Source of the DNA: Streptomyces sp. NBC_00102
Lineage (GTDB): Bacteria; Actinomycetota; Actinomycetes; Streptomycetales; Streptomycetaceae
Length of the DNA stretch: 64,000 nucleotides
Assembly (NCBI RefSeq): GCF_026343115.1
Contig: NZ_JAPEMC010000001.1
Span: 2,108,001 to 2,172,000, forward strand
Direction of reading: 5' to 3'
In this document: one piece after another, positions 53,334-62,955 of the stretch
Numbering within the stretch: position 1 is the stretch's first letter
Layout: each line of letters opens with the position of its first letter
Translations under genes and position numbers: made by a program
The notes under the pieces: generated by a model
What the model saw: only the letters and a program-made list of their open reading frames with translations
What the model was told of the DNA's origin: nothing
The model's database searches: none

Positions 53334-53347
53334 TGGGAGCGCTCCCA
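53334..53347. promoter_or_regulatory. CebR box in the cebE promoter region
   Basis: TGGGAGCGCTCCCA, identical to the box upstream of cebR, 135 bp from the cebE ATG. Confidence 0.92.
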
Positions 53348-53908
53348 TGCGCCGATGACGGAAGGTTGCTGCCTCAAGGGGGTGGGTGTCAAGACTTGAA
53401 GACGCTTCCGTTGCGCGAGCGTGTCCGGCAAGTCACGAGACCGTGTCCCGCACAGGGCTTGCCAATTGGCGCAGCGTCGGGGCGACTGACGGCCATGCAT
53501 CGAATCGTCGCAGGTGGGAGCCAGTTCCGGTGGAAGCCGTGACCACAACGGCGCGAACGCGCCATCCTTCATACGGACTTACCCCATGGCTGGTTCTTTA
53601 CCCGCACCACGCCGGCACGGCACGTTGGGAAGTGAACAGGGAGGCTGTCCGAAACAATCGCGGAAGGCGACTGTGGCCCGATCGTGTTCTTTCCTCGAAG
53701 ACCTACGGAGAGCGGCGGACGGCCGAAGCGGCCGGAACCCTTCCGGTGACGACGCCCGTGCCGGCTCCGGCAGAACGGCCCGGTCGACGGGGTCGCGAAC
53801 CCGCCCTCGCCCCCGGCCTTCGACGTGCCGCGCCCCCACACCGCTGCTAGCTTCACCCTTATGTCACGTTCAGTCACTTTCGGCACCGATGGGAAGGTCT
53901 GAGACGGC
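53348..53908. other. Intergenic region between the ceb and asp loci
   Basis: About 560 bp with no convincing gene. It contains a 10-bp palindrome, GCCAATTGGC (53461-53470), and TAGCTT near 53847, which could be the -10 box for the transporter operon. Confidence 0.45.
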
Positions 53909-55585
53909 GTGGGTGTCATCCGGGACCATCCCGAACTCGCCCTGTTCCTCTGCCTCGCCGTCGGCTACCTGGTGGGCAAGGCCCGCGTCGGGCCCATCAC
54001 CCTCGGCGGCATCTGCGGCACACTGATCGTCTCGCTGCTCCTCGGCACCCGGCACGTCAGCGTGAACGAGGACGTCAAGACGATCTTCTTCGCTCTCTTC
54101 ATCTTCTCGCTGGGCTACATGGCGGGGCCGCAGTTCTTCGCCAACCTCAACCGTCGCAGTCTGCGCTTCTTCGCGCTCTGCCTGATCGAGCTGGTCTGCG
54201 TACTCGGCATCGCCTACGGGCTGGCCCAGGCCTTCGACCTGGACGTGGGCACCGCCGCCGGCATCCTCGCCGGGGCCGCCACGGAGTCGGCGGTCGTCGG
54301 CACGGCCACCGAGTCCATCGGCAAGCTCAACGGGCTCACCGCCGACCAAGTCAGCCAGTACCAAGGGCACGTGGCCACGGCCTACACGGTCTGCTACCTC
54401 TTCGGGCTGATCACCATCGTGCTGCTGACCAGCCAGATCATGCCCATGCTGCTGCGCATCAACCTCGCGGACGCCTCCCGCGAGCTCTGGGACAAAATGC
54501 GCGGCGGCTCCGCCGGGCTGGAGTCCGACGAACGGGAGGCGCTGCCCGGCACGGTCGGCCGGACGTATCTGGTGACGCTCGCGGACGGGCGCACCGTGGG
54601 CGACCTGGAACAGGCTCTGGGCGGCCGGGTCACGGTCGAGGGCGTCAAGCGCGGCAGCAAGCTCCTCACCCCCTCCCCCGGGCTCGAACTCACCCTGAGC
54701 GACCTGGTCCAGGTGGTCGGGCGGCGGGCGGCCATCATCGAGGCGGGCCGCGAGATCGGACCCGAGACGCCCGCCATCCCCGGCCTCGACACCCCCCTGG
54801 CCACCAGCCAGGTCGCCGTCACGGAGAAGGCGACGCACGGGTCGACCATCGACCAGATGGAGCGGGCGCACCCCGAGTTCCGCAAGGACGGGGTCTACAT
54901 CACCGATGTCGTCCGCAACGACCAGCGCCTTCCGGCCAGTGGGGAGACCACCCTCTACCGGGGGGACGTGCTGACCCTGGTGGGCGCGCGCAACGGCCTG
55001 GCGAGACTGGTCGGGAAGATCGGGGCGGTGGTCAAGAACGACGCCACCGACTTCATCTACCTGGGGCTCGGCATCGTGGCGGGTTCCCTGCTCGGTCAGA
55101 TCGTGGTCTACGCCGGGGACATCCCGCTGTCGCTCGGCACCGGCGGTGGCTGTCTGATCTCGGGGCTGCTCTTCGGCTGGTTCCGTTCCCGCAAGCAGAC
55201 TTTCGGCGCGTTCCCTCCGCAGGCGGCGGCGACCTTGAAGGACATGGGCCTCGCGGTCTTCATCGCGTGCACCGGGCTGGCCGCCGGTCCGCAGGCCTGG
55301 CCGCTGCTGAAGCAGTACGGGGCCCTGCTGCCGTTCGCCGGGATCGCGATGGTGCTGGTACCGGCGACACTCTCCCTGATCATCGGGCGCAGGTTCCTGA
55401 AGATCGAGAAGCCGCTGCTGATCGGGGCCATCGCAGGGCAGCAGTGCTCGACGCCCGCGATCACCGCCGTCACCCAGGTGGCGCAGAGCTCGGTGCCGTT
55501 GCTCGGCTACACGATCACCTACACCCTCTCCAACTTCCTGCTGCCACTGACCGGACCGATCCTCGTCGGAGTCCTGGGGGCCTGA
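53909..55585 (+). CDS. AspT/YidE-family transporter, first copy
   Basis: 558-aa integral membrane antiporter of the aspartate:alanine exchanger family. N- and C-terminal membrane halves (about 5-175 and 375-555) enclose a cytosolic part with two TrkA-C-like domains (about 200-350). GAATESAVVGTATESIG (about 128-144) and GQQCSTPAITAVTQVAQSS carry the family's substrate-site pattern (conserved small residues plus Glu or Gln). GTG at 53909. It directly abuts a second, homologous gene. With aspartate decarboxylase downstream it should exchange aspartate for alanine. Confidence 0.87.
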   Translation: MGVIRDHPELALFLCLAVGYLVGKARVGPITLGGICGTLIVSLLLGTRHVSVNEDVKTIFFALFIFSLGYMAGPQFFANLNRRSLRFFALCLIELVCVLGIAYGLAQAFDLDVGTAAGILAGAATESAVVGTATESIGKLNGLTADQVSQYQGHVATAYTVCYLFGLITIVLLTSQIMPMLLRINLADASRELWDKMRGGSAGLESDEREALPGTVGRTYLVTLADGRTVGDLEQALGGRVTVEGVKRGSKLLTPSPGLELTLSDLVQVVGRRAAIIEAGREIGPETPAIPGLDTPLATSQVAVTEKATHGSTIDQMERAHPEFRKDGVYITDVVRNDQRLPASGETTLYRGDVLTLVGARNGLARLVGKIGAVVKNDATDFIYLGLGIVAGSLLGQIVVYAGDIPLSLGTGGGCLISGLLFGWFRSRKQTFGAFPPQAAATLKDMGLAVFIACTGLAAGPQAWPLLKQYGALLPFAGIAMVLVPATLSLIIGRRFLKIEKPLLIGAIAGQQCSTPAITAVTQVAQSSVPLLGYTITYTLSNFLLPLTGPILVGVLGA

Positions 55586-57289
55586 ATGATCGACTTCCTG
55601 AACCGGAACGTCTTCCAACCCCACCCCGAACTGCTGGTCTTCCTGGTGGTCGCACTCGGCTTCCTGCTGGGGAAGGTCCGCTACCGCACCATCGCCCTGG
55701 GCGCCGTGACGGGCTGCCTGGTGGCCGGGCTGGTACTCGGCGCCCAGTTCAAGATCCAGATCGACGACACGGTGAAGAACCTCTTCTTCATCATGTTCCT
55801 GTTCGCCCTCGGCTACCGGGTCGGCCCGCAGTTCTTCCGCGGGCTGCGCAAGGACGGCCTGCCCCAGGTGCTCAACGCGGTCGTGGTCTGCGTGTCCGGG
55901 CTGCTGATCTCCTGGCTGTTCGCCGGTCTGCTGGGATACGGGCCCGGGCTCGGCGCCGGGCTGATGAGCGGAGCCCTCACCCAGTCGGCGGCCATCGGCG
56001 TCGCGCAGGACGCGATCGGCTCTCTGCCGGGGCTCTCGTCCGCCCAGGCGAAGTCCGAGGAGAACCTGGTCGCCATCGGGTACGCGGTGACGTATCCGCT
56101 CGGCACGATCCTCTGCGCGATGCTGCTGGCCAATGTGCTGCCCCGGCTCTACCGCCGTGATCTGGCGAAGGAGAGCGCCGTCCTCGCCGCCGAACTGGAC
56201 GCCCCGGACGAGAACCCGGACGAGGGCGAGGGCTACTACGAGGTGGTGCTGCGCGCGTACCGGGTGGAGCGCCCCGACCTCGTCGGCCGGACCGTCGAGG
56301 ACGTCGAACGGCAGCAGCGGGGCGCCGGACGGCGGATCTATCTGACCGCCGTACGCCGCGACGGCACCGTGCTGGAGCAGTCGCAGACGATCGTCCTGGA
56401 AGCGGGCGACACCGTCGCCGTCAGCGCGCTCCGCCACGACCTGGTCGACTTCGACGCCCGTACCCACATCGGTCCGGAGGCGGACGACGTGGAGTTGCTC
56501 GGCTACCGCACCGAGACGCTGCACGTCGTCGCGTCGGAGAAGGCTCAGCTCGGCCGCACGATCGAGGAACTGCGCCGGGAGCCGTTCATGGTGGGGGTGT
56601 ACGTCGACCGTCTCTACCGTGCGGGGGCGGAGTTCCCCTACCGGCTGTCCACCGAGGTGGAGCGGGGCGACACCCTCGTCCTGACCGGTCCTGAGCGGTT
56701 GGTGGGGCCCGCCGGAAAAGCCCTCGGCAAGCCGGTGCCGACCAGTTTCGCCACGGACATGGTCTGGGTGGGGCTCGGCATCTTCCTAGGCGGCTGTCTC
56801 GGCATCCCGGCCCTGACCGCCGGCGGGGTGCCGATCTCGCTCTCGACTTCGGGCGGCGGGCTCATCATGGGGCTGGTCTTCGGCTGGATCCGCGGCAAGT
56901 ACCCGACGTACGGGAACGTGCCTCCGGGTGCCCAGTGGTTCATGGACACCCTGGGCCTGTGCGTGTTCGTCGCGGTGGTCGGCATCAACGCCGGGCCGAG
57001 CTTCACCAGCGGGCTCTCCGACGCCGGCTGGGGTCTGCTGCTCTTCGGCGCGATCGCCACCGTGGTCCCGCTGATCGTGGGCTTCCTCTTCGGGCACTAC
57101 GTCCAGCGCATCCAGTTCCCTGTGCTGATGGGCGTCCTCGCCGGGGGCCAGACCACGACGGCCGCGATCGGCGCGATCAACGAGACGTCCAAATCCCAGA
57201 TCCCCACGCTCGGTTACACGATTCCCTATGCCGTCGGCAACGTTCTGCTGACCGTGTGGGGCGCCGTGATCGTCCTCCTCAACCACTGA
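55586..57289 (+). CDS. AspT/YidE-family transporter, second copy
   Basis: 567-aa paralogue of the preceding protein with the same two-half membrane plan and TrkA-C domains. SGALTQSAAIGVAQDAIG is the counterpart of the Ala/Gly/Glu motif above, and GGQTTTAAIGAINETSKSQ lies in the second half. In this copy the first motif has TQSAA in place of TESAV, so the two are not interchangeable at the substrate site; they may form a heterodimer. The ATG at 55586 follows the stop of the first gene with no gap. Confidence 0.87.
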   Translation: MIDFLNRNVFQPHPELLVFLVVALGFLLGKVRYRTIALGAVTGCLVAGLVLGAQFKIQIDDTVKNLFFIMFLFALGYRVGPQFFRGLRKDGLPQVLNAVVVCVSGLLISWLFAGLLGYGPGLGAGLMSGALTQSAAIGVAQDAIGSLPGLSSAQAKSEENLVAIGYAVTYPLGTILCAMLLANVLPRLYRRDLAKESAVLAAELDAPDENPDEGEGYYEVVLRAYRVERPDLVGRTVEDVERQQRGAGRRIYLTAVRRDGTVLEQSQTIVLEAGDTVAVSALRHDLVDFDARTHIGPEADDVELLGYRTETLHVVASEKAQLGRTIEELRREPFMVGVYVDRLYRAGAEFPYRLSTEVERGDTLVLTGPERLVGPAGKALGKPVPTSFATDMVWVGLGIFLGGCLGIPALTAGGVPISLSTSGGGLIMGLVFGWIRGKYPTYGNVPPGAQWFMDTLGLCVFVAVVGINAGPSFTSGLSDAGWGLLLFGAIATVVPLIVGFLFGHYVQRIQFPVLMGVLAGGQTTTAAIGAINETSKSQIPTLGYTIPYAVGNVLLTVWGAVIVLLNH

Positions 57290-57309
57290 ACCCGGAAAGG
57301 GTCACCGCC

Positions 57310-58965
57310 ATGCCCAGGACCAGCTTCAGCCGGGAAGAGATCCGGTCGTTCGCCCAGCTCAGCCCGTTCGAGCTGAAGGACAAGTTCATCAGCATCGCCC
57401 AGACGGCCCAGAGCGACGAGCCCGGCCAGAAGGGCCGTACGACGCGCGCGATGCTCAACGCGGGGCGGGGCAACCCGAACTGGGTGGCCACCGGGCCGCG
57501 CGAGGCGTACCACGCGCTCGGCTACTTCGCGCTCTCCGAGTGCAAGCGCGTCTGGACGGCGGACAACCTCGGCGGGATGCCCGAGGAGAAGGGCTGCGCC
57601 GAGCGTTTCGCGTCCTTCGCGCGGGCCCATCCGGACCTGCCGGGGATGGAGTTGCTGCAGGCGTCGTTCGATCTGGCGGTGAAACGGTTCGGCTTCGACC
57701 CGGACGCGTTCGTCCACGAAATGGCCGACTCGTCGATCGGGGACAACTACCCGGTACCGGACCGCATCCTGCACCACACCGAGAGGATCGTGCGGGGTTA
57801 CGTGGCGGACGAGATGTTCGACCACCGGCCGCCCGAGCACCAGAATCTGAGCCTGTTCGCCACCGAGGGCGGTACGGCGGCGATGTGTTACATCTTCGAC
57901 TCGCTGATGAAGAACGGCATTCTCGCCAAGGGCGACCGGATCGCCCTGATGGTGCCGGTGTTCACGCCGTACCTGGAGATCCCGGAACTCGACACGTACG
58001 AGTTCGACGTGGTGCGGGTGGAGGCCAGTCTCTTCACGGAGACCGGCGTGCGCCAGTGGCGGTATCCGGAAGAAGAGGTGGCGAAGCTGGCCGATCCGTC
58101 GGTCAAGCTGGTCTGCTGCGTCAACCCGAGCAACCCGCCCTCGCTGGCGCTCTCGCAGCGGGTCGCCGACCAGATCGCATCGATCGTGGCGGACTCCAAC
58201 CCGGGTCTGATCGTGGTGACCGACGACGTCTACGGGACGTTCGTGGAGGGTTTCCGCTCGCTCGCCGCGGACCTTCCGCGCAACACCCTGCTGGTGTACT
58301 CGTACTCCAAGCACTACGGCGCGACGGGCTGGCGGCTCGGTGTGATCGGCCTGCACGACGACAACGTGATCGACGACCTGCTCGCGGCGCAGGACCCGGA
58401 ACAGAAGGCCCGGCTGAACAAGCGGTACGGGACGCTCTCGCTCGAACCGGAGAAGATCCGGTTCATCGACAGGCTGGTGGCGGACTCCCGGCAGGTGGCG
58501 CTGAACCACACCGCCGGGCTCTCGCTGCCCCAGCAGGTGATGATGGTGCTCTTCTCGCTCTTCGACATGCTGGACCAGGGCCAGGCCTACAAGCTCCGTA
58601 TCCGGGCCATCGTCCACCAGCGCCTCGAACTCCTGCTGGAGGGCGTGCACATGAAGATCTCCGAAGACCCGAAGCGCGCGGCCTACTACATCGAGCTGGA
58701 CCTGCTCGCGGAGGCCGAGCGGGTGCGCGGCAAGGCGTTCGCCGACTTCCTGGAGCAGAACTACGAGCCGGTGGACCCGCTCTTCCGCCTCGCCGAGCAG
58801 ACCGGCGTGGTGCTGCTCAACGGCGGCGGTTTCGACGGTCCCGAGTGGTCGGTACGCGTCTCGCTCGCCAACCTGGACGATCTGGACTACCTCCGGATCG
58901 GCCACCACCTGCGGGTGATCTTCGACGACTACGCGCAGGAGTGGGGGGCGAGTACGGGGGGCTGA
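57310..58965 (+). CDS. aspD: Aspartate 4-decarboxylase (bifunctional with aspartate aminotransferase)
   Basis: PLP enzyme of 551 aa converting L-aspartate to L-alanine and CO2. It is the long fold-type I form: LNAGRGNPNWVATGPREAY and NLSLFATEGGTAAMCYIFDSLM in the N-terminal half, CVNPSNPPSLALS, and SYSKHYGATGWRLG with the PLP lysine (about 332). The length is that of AspD rather than of simple aminotransferases. Together with AspT it generates proton-motive force and neutralises the cytosol in known hosts. ATG at 57310 after GGAAAGG; 20 bp after the transporter gene. Confidence 0.93.
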   Translation: MPRTSFSREEIRSFAQLSPFELKDKFISIAQTAQSDEPGQKGRTTRAMLNAGRGNPNWVATGPREAYHALGYFALSECKRVWTADNLGGMPEEKGCAERFASFARAHPDLPGMELLQASFDLAVKRFGFDPDAFVHEMADSSIGDNYPVPDRILHHTERIVRGYVADEMFDHRPPEHQNLSLFATEGGTAAMCYIFDSLMKNGILAKGDRIALMVPVFTPYLEIPELDTYEFDVVRVEASLFTETGVRQWRYPEEEVAKLADPSVKLVCCVNPSNPPSLALSQRVADQIASIVADSNPGLIVVTDDVYGTFVEGFRSLAADLPRNTLLVYSYSKHYGATGWRLGVIGLHDDNVIDDLLAAQDPEQKARLNKRYGTLSLEPEKIRFIDRLVADSRQVALNHTAGLSLPQQVMMVLFSLFDMLDQGQAYKLRIRAIVHQRLELLLEGVHMKISEDPKRAAYYIELDLLAEAERVRGKAFADFLEQNYEPVDPLFRLAEQTGVVLLNGGGFDGPEWSVRVSLANLDDLDYLRIGHHLRVIFDDYAQEWGASTGG

Positions 58966-58971
58966 GCGGGT

Positions 58972-59664
58972 TCACGCCCCGCGCAGGAGGGCGAGGGTGG
59001 CCTCCAGGTCGGCCTTGGTCAGCCGCTCGGCCGCCGCCCCGTCCCCCTCGACGACGGCGCGGACGAGCGCGGCGTGGGTGTCCTCGCCGTGGCCCGGGTG
59101 GTCGGCACGCAGGTCGAGCAGATCGACCAGGTCGATGAGCCCCTGCCGGAGCGCCGGAGCGAACTCGCCGAAAAGATCGGTGAGTACGGGGTTGTGGGCG
59201 GCGGCGACCACCGCGCGGTGGAGGGCGATGTCGGCGTCGACGAACTCGGCGTCGCCCCAGCCGCTCGCGGCCCGGCGGGCGGCCATGGCCGCGTCCAAGG
59301 CGGTGATGTCGTCCTCGGTACGGCGTTCGGCGGCGAGCCGGGCGGCCTGCACCTCGATCAGCATGCGGACCTCGTAGACGTCGGTGACCGCCGCCCGGCG
59401 CAGCCGCGCCGGCCAGTCCTCGTGCGGGCGGTCGGCGACGACGAAGATCCCGGCGCCCTGGCGGGACTGGAGCATTCCGGTCGCGGCGAGGGTGCGGACG
59501 GCCTCTCGGACGGTGGAGCGGCCGACGCCGAGGGTTTTGGCGAGGCTGGTCTCGCCGGGGATCTTCGTACCGACCGCCCAGGTGCCGCCGGTGATCTGCT
59601 CCCGCAGATGGGCGGTCGCCTGGTCGACGAGGGGGCTGGGACGGAGTGGGCCGAGGGAGGACAC
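58972..59664 (-). CDS. FadR/GntR-family regulator
   Basis: 230-aa regulator with an N-terminal winged helix (LVDQATAHLREQITGG, then LGVGRSTVREAVRTLAATGMLQSRQGAGIFV) and a C-terminal FCD ligand domain (VYEVRMLIEVQAARLAAERR and HRAVVAAAHNPVL with metal-binding His). It is convergent with aspD at 6 bp and divergent from leuA, so it could control either. The GTG at 59664 is chosen because AGGTGA precedes it; a GTG at 59673 has no Shine-Dalgarno. GTCTGAAGAC near 59684 is a candidate operator. Confidence 0.88.
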   Translation of the reverse strand: MSSLGPLRPSPLVDQATAHLREQITGGTWAVGTKIPGETSLAKTLGVGRSTVREAVRTLAATGMLQSRQGAGIFVVADRPHEDWPARLRRAAVTDVYEVRMLIEVQAARLAAERRTEDDITALDAAMAARRAASGWGDAEFVDADIALHRAVVAAAHNPVLTDLFGEFAPALRQGLIDLVDLLDLRADHPGHGEDTHAALVRAVVEGDGAAAERLTKADLEATLALLRGA

Positions 59665-59718
59665 GCGCTTCACCTGTCGGGTTGTCTGAAGACTTTGGTT
59701 GTGGCTACTGTACCGCCC

Positions 59719-59766
59719 ATGACGCTCGGCGGTCTCCTTCTTCTCGGCTGCCGCGGCGGGGCCTGA
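59719..59766 (+). CDS. leuA leader peptide (four consecutive Leu)
   Basis: A 15-codon open frame, [15 protein letters not shown], with four adjacent Leu codons (CTC CTT CTT CTC) and five Leu in total. It ends 77 bp before leuA and is followed by alternative hairpins. A run of regulated-amino-acid codons before an attenuator is the mark of a ribosome-stalling leader. Confidence 0.75.
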   Translation: MTLGGLLLLGCRGGA

Positions 59767-59767
59767 C

Positions 59768-59810
59768 GCGACCGGCACCCCGCCGCGGGGTGCCGCGCTG
59801 TGCCGGTCGC
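59768..59810 (+). promoter_or_regulatory. Alternative hairpins, putative leuA attenuator
   Basis: GCGACCGGCAC (59768-59778) pairs with GTGCCGGTCGC (59800-59810), 11 bp perfect. CGGCACCCC (59773-59781) also pairs with GGGGTGCCG (59787-59795). The two share the CGGCAC arm but the second could nest only if the first opens, so they are competing forms. There is no clear U-tract, so the outcome (termination or translation block) is open. Confidence 0.65.
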
Positions 59811-59842
59811 ATCCGGCGACCAGCGAAGGAACTTCTGTCCAG

Positions 59843-61609
59843 ATGTCCACGATGCACAGCTTCCCCACCCTCCGCACACCGCGCGGCCCGGTTCCCGCCG
59901 ACTCCCCGGCGTGGAACCCGCAGCGCGCCGGCGACATGCCCTCGCACCGCTACCGTTCCGCCTTCGAGCGGGTGAACATTCCGGCCGTGGACCGCCGTTG
60001 GCCGGACACGCGGATCGAGAAGGCGCCCCTGTGGGTGCCCGTGGACCTGCGCGACGGCAACCAGGCGCTGGCGGAGCCGATGGACACCCCGCGCAAGCGG
60101 CGGATGTTCGACCTTTTGGTCACCATGGGGTTCAAGGAGATCGAGATCGGCTACCCGTCCGCCAGCCGGACGGACTTCGACTTCGTCCGCCACCTGGTGG
60201 AGGGCGAAGCGGTCCCGGACGACGTCACCCCCGTCGTCTTCACTCCGGCCAAGCCGGACCTGATCGCGCGGACCTTCGAGTCGGTGGCCGGGATGGACCG
60301 GGCGGTGGTCCACCTCTACATCCCGACCGCCCCGGTCTGGCGCGACGTCGTCCTCGGCCGGGACCGCGCGCAGGTGTGGGCGACCGTGCGGGAGGCGGCG
60401 GAGCTGATGGACCGGCTGGCCGGAGGACACCCCGCGACGGAAGTCCGGTTCGAGTTCTCCCCCGAGGTCTTCGTGCTGACCGAACCGGACTTCGTCCTGG
60501 AGATCTGCAACGGGCTGACGGCCCTCTGGGACGCGTCCCCGGACCGGCCGGTGATCCACAACCTGCCCGCCACGGTGGAGATCGCGACTCCCAACGTCTA
60601 CGCCGACCAGATCGAGTACATGCACCGGGCGCTGGACCGCCGGGAGTCCGTCATCCTCTCCGTCCACCCGCACAACGACCGGGGTACCGGGGTGGCCTGC
60701 GCCGAACTCGCCGTACTGGCCGGCGCCCAGCGGGTGGAGGGCTGCCTCTTCGGCAACGGCGAACGCACCGGCAACGTCGACCTGGTGAACCTGGCGCTCA
60801 ACCTGCACGCCCAGGGGGTCGACCCCATGGTGGACTTCTCGGACATCGACGAGATCCGCCGCACGGTCGAGCACTGCAACCGCCTCGCGGTGCCGCCGCG
60901 CCACCCGTACGCGGGAGACCTGGTGTACACCGCCTTCTCCGGCACCCATCAGGACGCCATCAGCAAGGGGTTCGCGCATCACGAGCGCACCGCCTCGCCG
61001 ACCTGGGACGTGCCGTACCTGCCGATCGACCCGGCGGACGTGGGGCGCGGTTACGAGGCCGTCATCCGGGTCAACAGCCAGTCCGGCAAGGGCGGGATCG
61101 CCCATCTGCTGCACAGCTCCCACGGCGTGGACCTGCCCGCCCGGATGCGGCCCGACTTCTCCCGTACCGTGCAGCGGTCGACCGACGACAGCGGCCTGGA
61201 GGCCACGGGCAAGGACCTGTGGGAGCTGTTCACGGCGACCTACCTGGCGCCGGGCCAGGACGGTCCGGTGACACTGGAGACGTGGACCGCCGACGTCACC
61301 GCCGACGGGGAGCACCGGTTCGTGTGCGCGCTGCGCACCGAGGGAAGCGGCGGCGACGTGACGGGTGACTACGAGGGCACCGGCAACGGCCCCCTGTCGG
61401 CGTTCGTCCGGGCGCTGGCGGGCGCCGGCCACGAGGTGGAGATCCTCGACTTCACCCAGCACGCGACGACCGGCGGCCAGGACAGTGCGGCGATGGCGTA
61501 CGCGGAGTGCCGGGTCGGCGGCCGGACGGTCTGGGGGGCGGGCCGGGACACCTCGGGGCTGACCGCCTCGGTGCTGGCGGTGCTCTCGGCGGTGAACCGG
61601 GCGGGGTGA
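59843..61609 (+). CDS. leuA: 2-isopropylmalate synthase LeuA
   Basis: First enzyme of leucine synthesis, joining acetyl-CoA and 2-ketoisovalerate (588 aa). Motifs: [15 protein letters not shown] (about 67-81), [32 protein letters not shown] (metal-binding HxH type, about 275) and [14 protein letters not shown]. The C-terminal regulatory domain (about 460-585), with [18 protein letters not shown], suggests feedback by leucine. ATG at 59843. Preceded by a Leu-rich leader peptide, so expression is probably also controlled by charged leucyl-tRNA. Confidence 0.96.
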   Translation: MSTMHSFPTLRTPRGPVPADSPAWNPQRAGDMPSHRYRSAFERVNIPAVDRRWPDTRIEKAPLWVPVDLRDGNQALAEPMDTPRKRRMFDLLVTMGFKEIEIGYPSASRTDFDFVRHLVEGEAVPDDVTPVVFTPAKPDLIARTFESVAGMDRAVVHLYIPTAPVWRDVVLGRDRAQVWATVREAAELMDRLAGGHPATEVRFEFSPEVFVLTEPDFVLEICNGLTALWDASPDRPVIHNLPATVEIATPNVYADQIEYMHRALDRRESVILSVHPHNDRGTGVACAELAVLAGAQRVEGCLFGNGERTGNVDLVNLALNLHAQGVDPMVDFSDIDEIRRTVEHCNRLAVPPRHPYAGDLVYTAFSGTHQDAISKGFAHHERTASPTWDVPYLPIDPADVGRGYEAVIRVNSQSGKGGIAHLLHSSHGVDLPARMRPDFSRTVQRSTDDSGLEATGKDLWELFTATYLAPGQDGPVTLETWTADVTADGEHRFVCALRTEGSGGDVTGDYEGTGNGPLSAFVRALAGAGHEVEILDFTQHATTGGQDSAAMAYAECRVGGRTVWGAGRDTSGLTASVLAVLSAVNRAG

Positions 61610-61667
61610 GCCGGGCGTTCGGACCGGGCCGGGTGAGCGCAGAACCACGGCAGTCCGGACCGGCTCG

Positions 61668-62246
61668 TCAGACCACGGCGAGCCGGTCCGCCAGGAGCTC
61701 GATCCTCCGCGCGGCGTCCTGCGGCAGTAGCCGTCCCGCCCGGGTCAGGGTCGCCAGGCCGTGCAGGGACGCCCAGAACACCTCGGTGAACAGGCCCGGA
61801 TGGACGCCCGTTCCGGCGACCTCGGCCAGGGTTTCCAGCAGCGCGGCGAAAGCGTCCTTGAGGGGCTCCGGGGTGTCCTCCTGCGCGTACGCGAGGCCAC
61901 CGTCGAGCTGGAAGATGGCGTCGTAGACCGCCGGATGGCGTTCCGCGAAGACGAGGTAGGAGCGGGCGAGGGCGATGACCCGTTCGTGCGGGAGGGTCGC
62001 GCCCGATGTCGCCGCTCGGACCGCCGCCGCCAGCTCGGCGGCACCATCGAGGGCGACGGCACCGATGATCTCGCGTTTGCCGCGGAAGTGGCTGTAGAGG
62101 ACGGGCTGGCTGTACTCGATGCGCTCGGCGAGCCGGCGGGTGGTGACCGCCTCCCAGCCATGCTCCTCGGCGAGTTCGCGGGCTGTCGCCACGATGAGGC
62201 GCTCACGTTCGGCCCGTTCGCGCCGCTTGCGTTCCTGTACCGACAT
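61668..62246 (-). CDS. TetR-family repressor
   Basis: 192-aa repressor. HTH: IVATARELAEEHGWEAVTTRRLAERIEYSQPVLYSHFRGKREI (about 18-60), then a C-terminal helical ligand domain (TetR_C type). Divergent from the DUF1772 gene, with two copies of a CTAGC-N3-GCTAG palindrome in the gap. ATG at 62246. Confidence 0.92.
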   Translation of the reverse strand: MSVQERKRRERAERERLIVATARELAEEHGWEAVTTRRLAERIEYSQPVLYSHFRGKREIIGAVALDGAAELAAAVRAATSGATLPHERVIALARSYLVFAERHPAVYDAIFQLDGGLAYAQEDTPEPLKDAFAALLETLAEVAGTGVHPGLFTEVFWASLHGLATLTRAGRLLPQDAARRIELLADRLAVV

Positions 62247-62255
62247 GATCCGATC

Positions 62256-62268
62256 CTAGCATCGCTAG
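62256..62268. promoter_or_regulatory. TetR operator 1 (CTAGCATCGCTAG)
   Basis: 13-bp palindrome directly upstream of the tetR-like gene, 10 bp from its start. It matches the second site at 62307 except for the three centre bases. Confidence 0.75.
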
Positions 62269-62306
62269 ACATAAGAGCGGCAGCAGCGGTAGCGTCGACT
62301 CAACTG

Positions 62307-62319
62307 CTAGCGACGCTAG
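62307..62319. promoter_or_regulatory. TetR operator 2 (CTAGCGACGCTAG)
   Basis: Second copy of the palindrome, 51 bp from the first centre to centre and 18 bp before the DUF1772 gene start. Confidence 0.75.
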
Positions 62320-62336
62320 ATCTCGAAGGGATCGCC

Positions 62337-62783
62337 ATGCTCCACACGCTCGAAGTCGTCACCACCGTGATCGTCGGCCTGATGGTGGGGGTGGAGTTAT
62401 CCGTCGCCTTCATCATGAACCGGATCCTCAACGCCCTCCCCGAGGACAGCGGTCAGCTCGGCCATGCCCACGGGGGCCGGATGCTCGGCGCCGTGATGCC
62501 GGTCTGGTACATCGGCTCGCTCGTCCTCGTCGCGGCCTGCGGCATCGCCGGCCGCCACCACCACGGCGACGGCCTCGTCATCGCCGCCGCGGTGCTGCTG
62601 CTCCTCAGCGTGGTGATGTCGGTCCTCCTGCTCGTCCCGATCAACAACCGCGGCAAGACGTGGACTCCCGGGAACCGGCCCGAGGACTGGAAGCAGCAGC
62701 TGAACCGCTGGGAGCGGTGGCACTACGCCCGCGTCACCGTCCTGGTCGCCGCCTTCGCCGTGCTGGTCGCCGGGCTCACCTGA
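62337..62783 (+). CDS. DUF1772 (anthrone oxygenase-like) membrane protein
   Basis: 148-aa membrane protein with about four segments: VVTTVIVGLMVGVELSVAFIMN, VWYIGSLVLVAACGIAG, LVIAAAVLLLLSVVMSVLLLVP and VTVLVAAFAVLVAGL. RWERWHYARV near the end is the DUF1772 signature. Some relatives are anthrone oxygenases in polyketide pathways, but no such pathway is nearby. Expression is probably repressed by the divergent TetR protein. ATG at 62337 after GAAGGGA. Confidence 0.85.
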   Translation: MLHTLEVVTTVIVGLMVGVELSVAFIMNRILNALPEDSGQLGHAHGGRMLGAVMPVWYIGSLVLVAACGIAGRHHHGDGLVIAAAVLLLLSVVMSVLLLVPINNRGKTWTPGNRPEDWKQQLNRWERWHYARVTVLVAAFAVLVAGLT

Positions 62784-62955
62784 ACCGGCGGACCCGCCCG
62801 CCCGGCCGAGCCGCGACCGCCCGGTCGGCGGATCGGCGCACGCCACGCGCCGCGGCGGCCCCGGCCACGCGGCCGGGCCCGGTTCGGGCACGCGTGCCGC
62901 GGTCATCACCGTACTGACGGCCCCCGCGAACACCGGGGGACGACGGAAACAGCGC

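Noticed and set aside
53870..56524. 884-residue minus-strand open frame
   Set aside because: Shadow of the two AspT-family genes; composition is Asp/Gly/Gln-rich with no domain.
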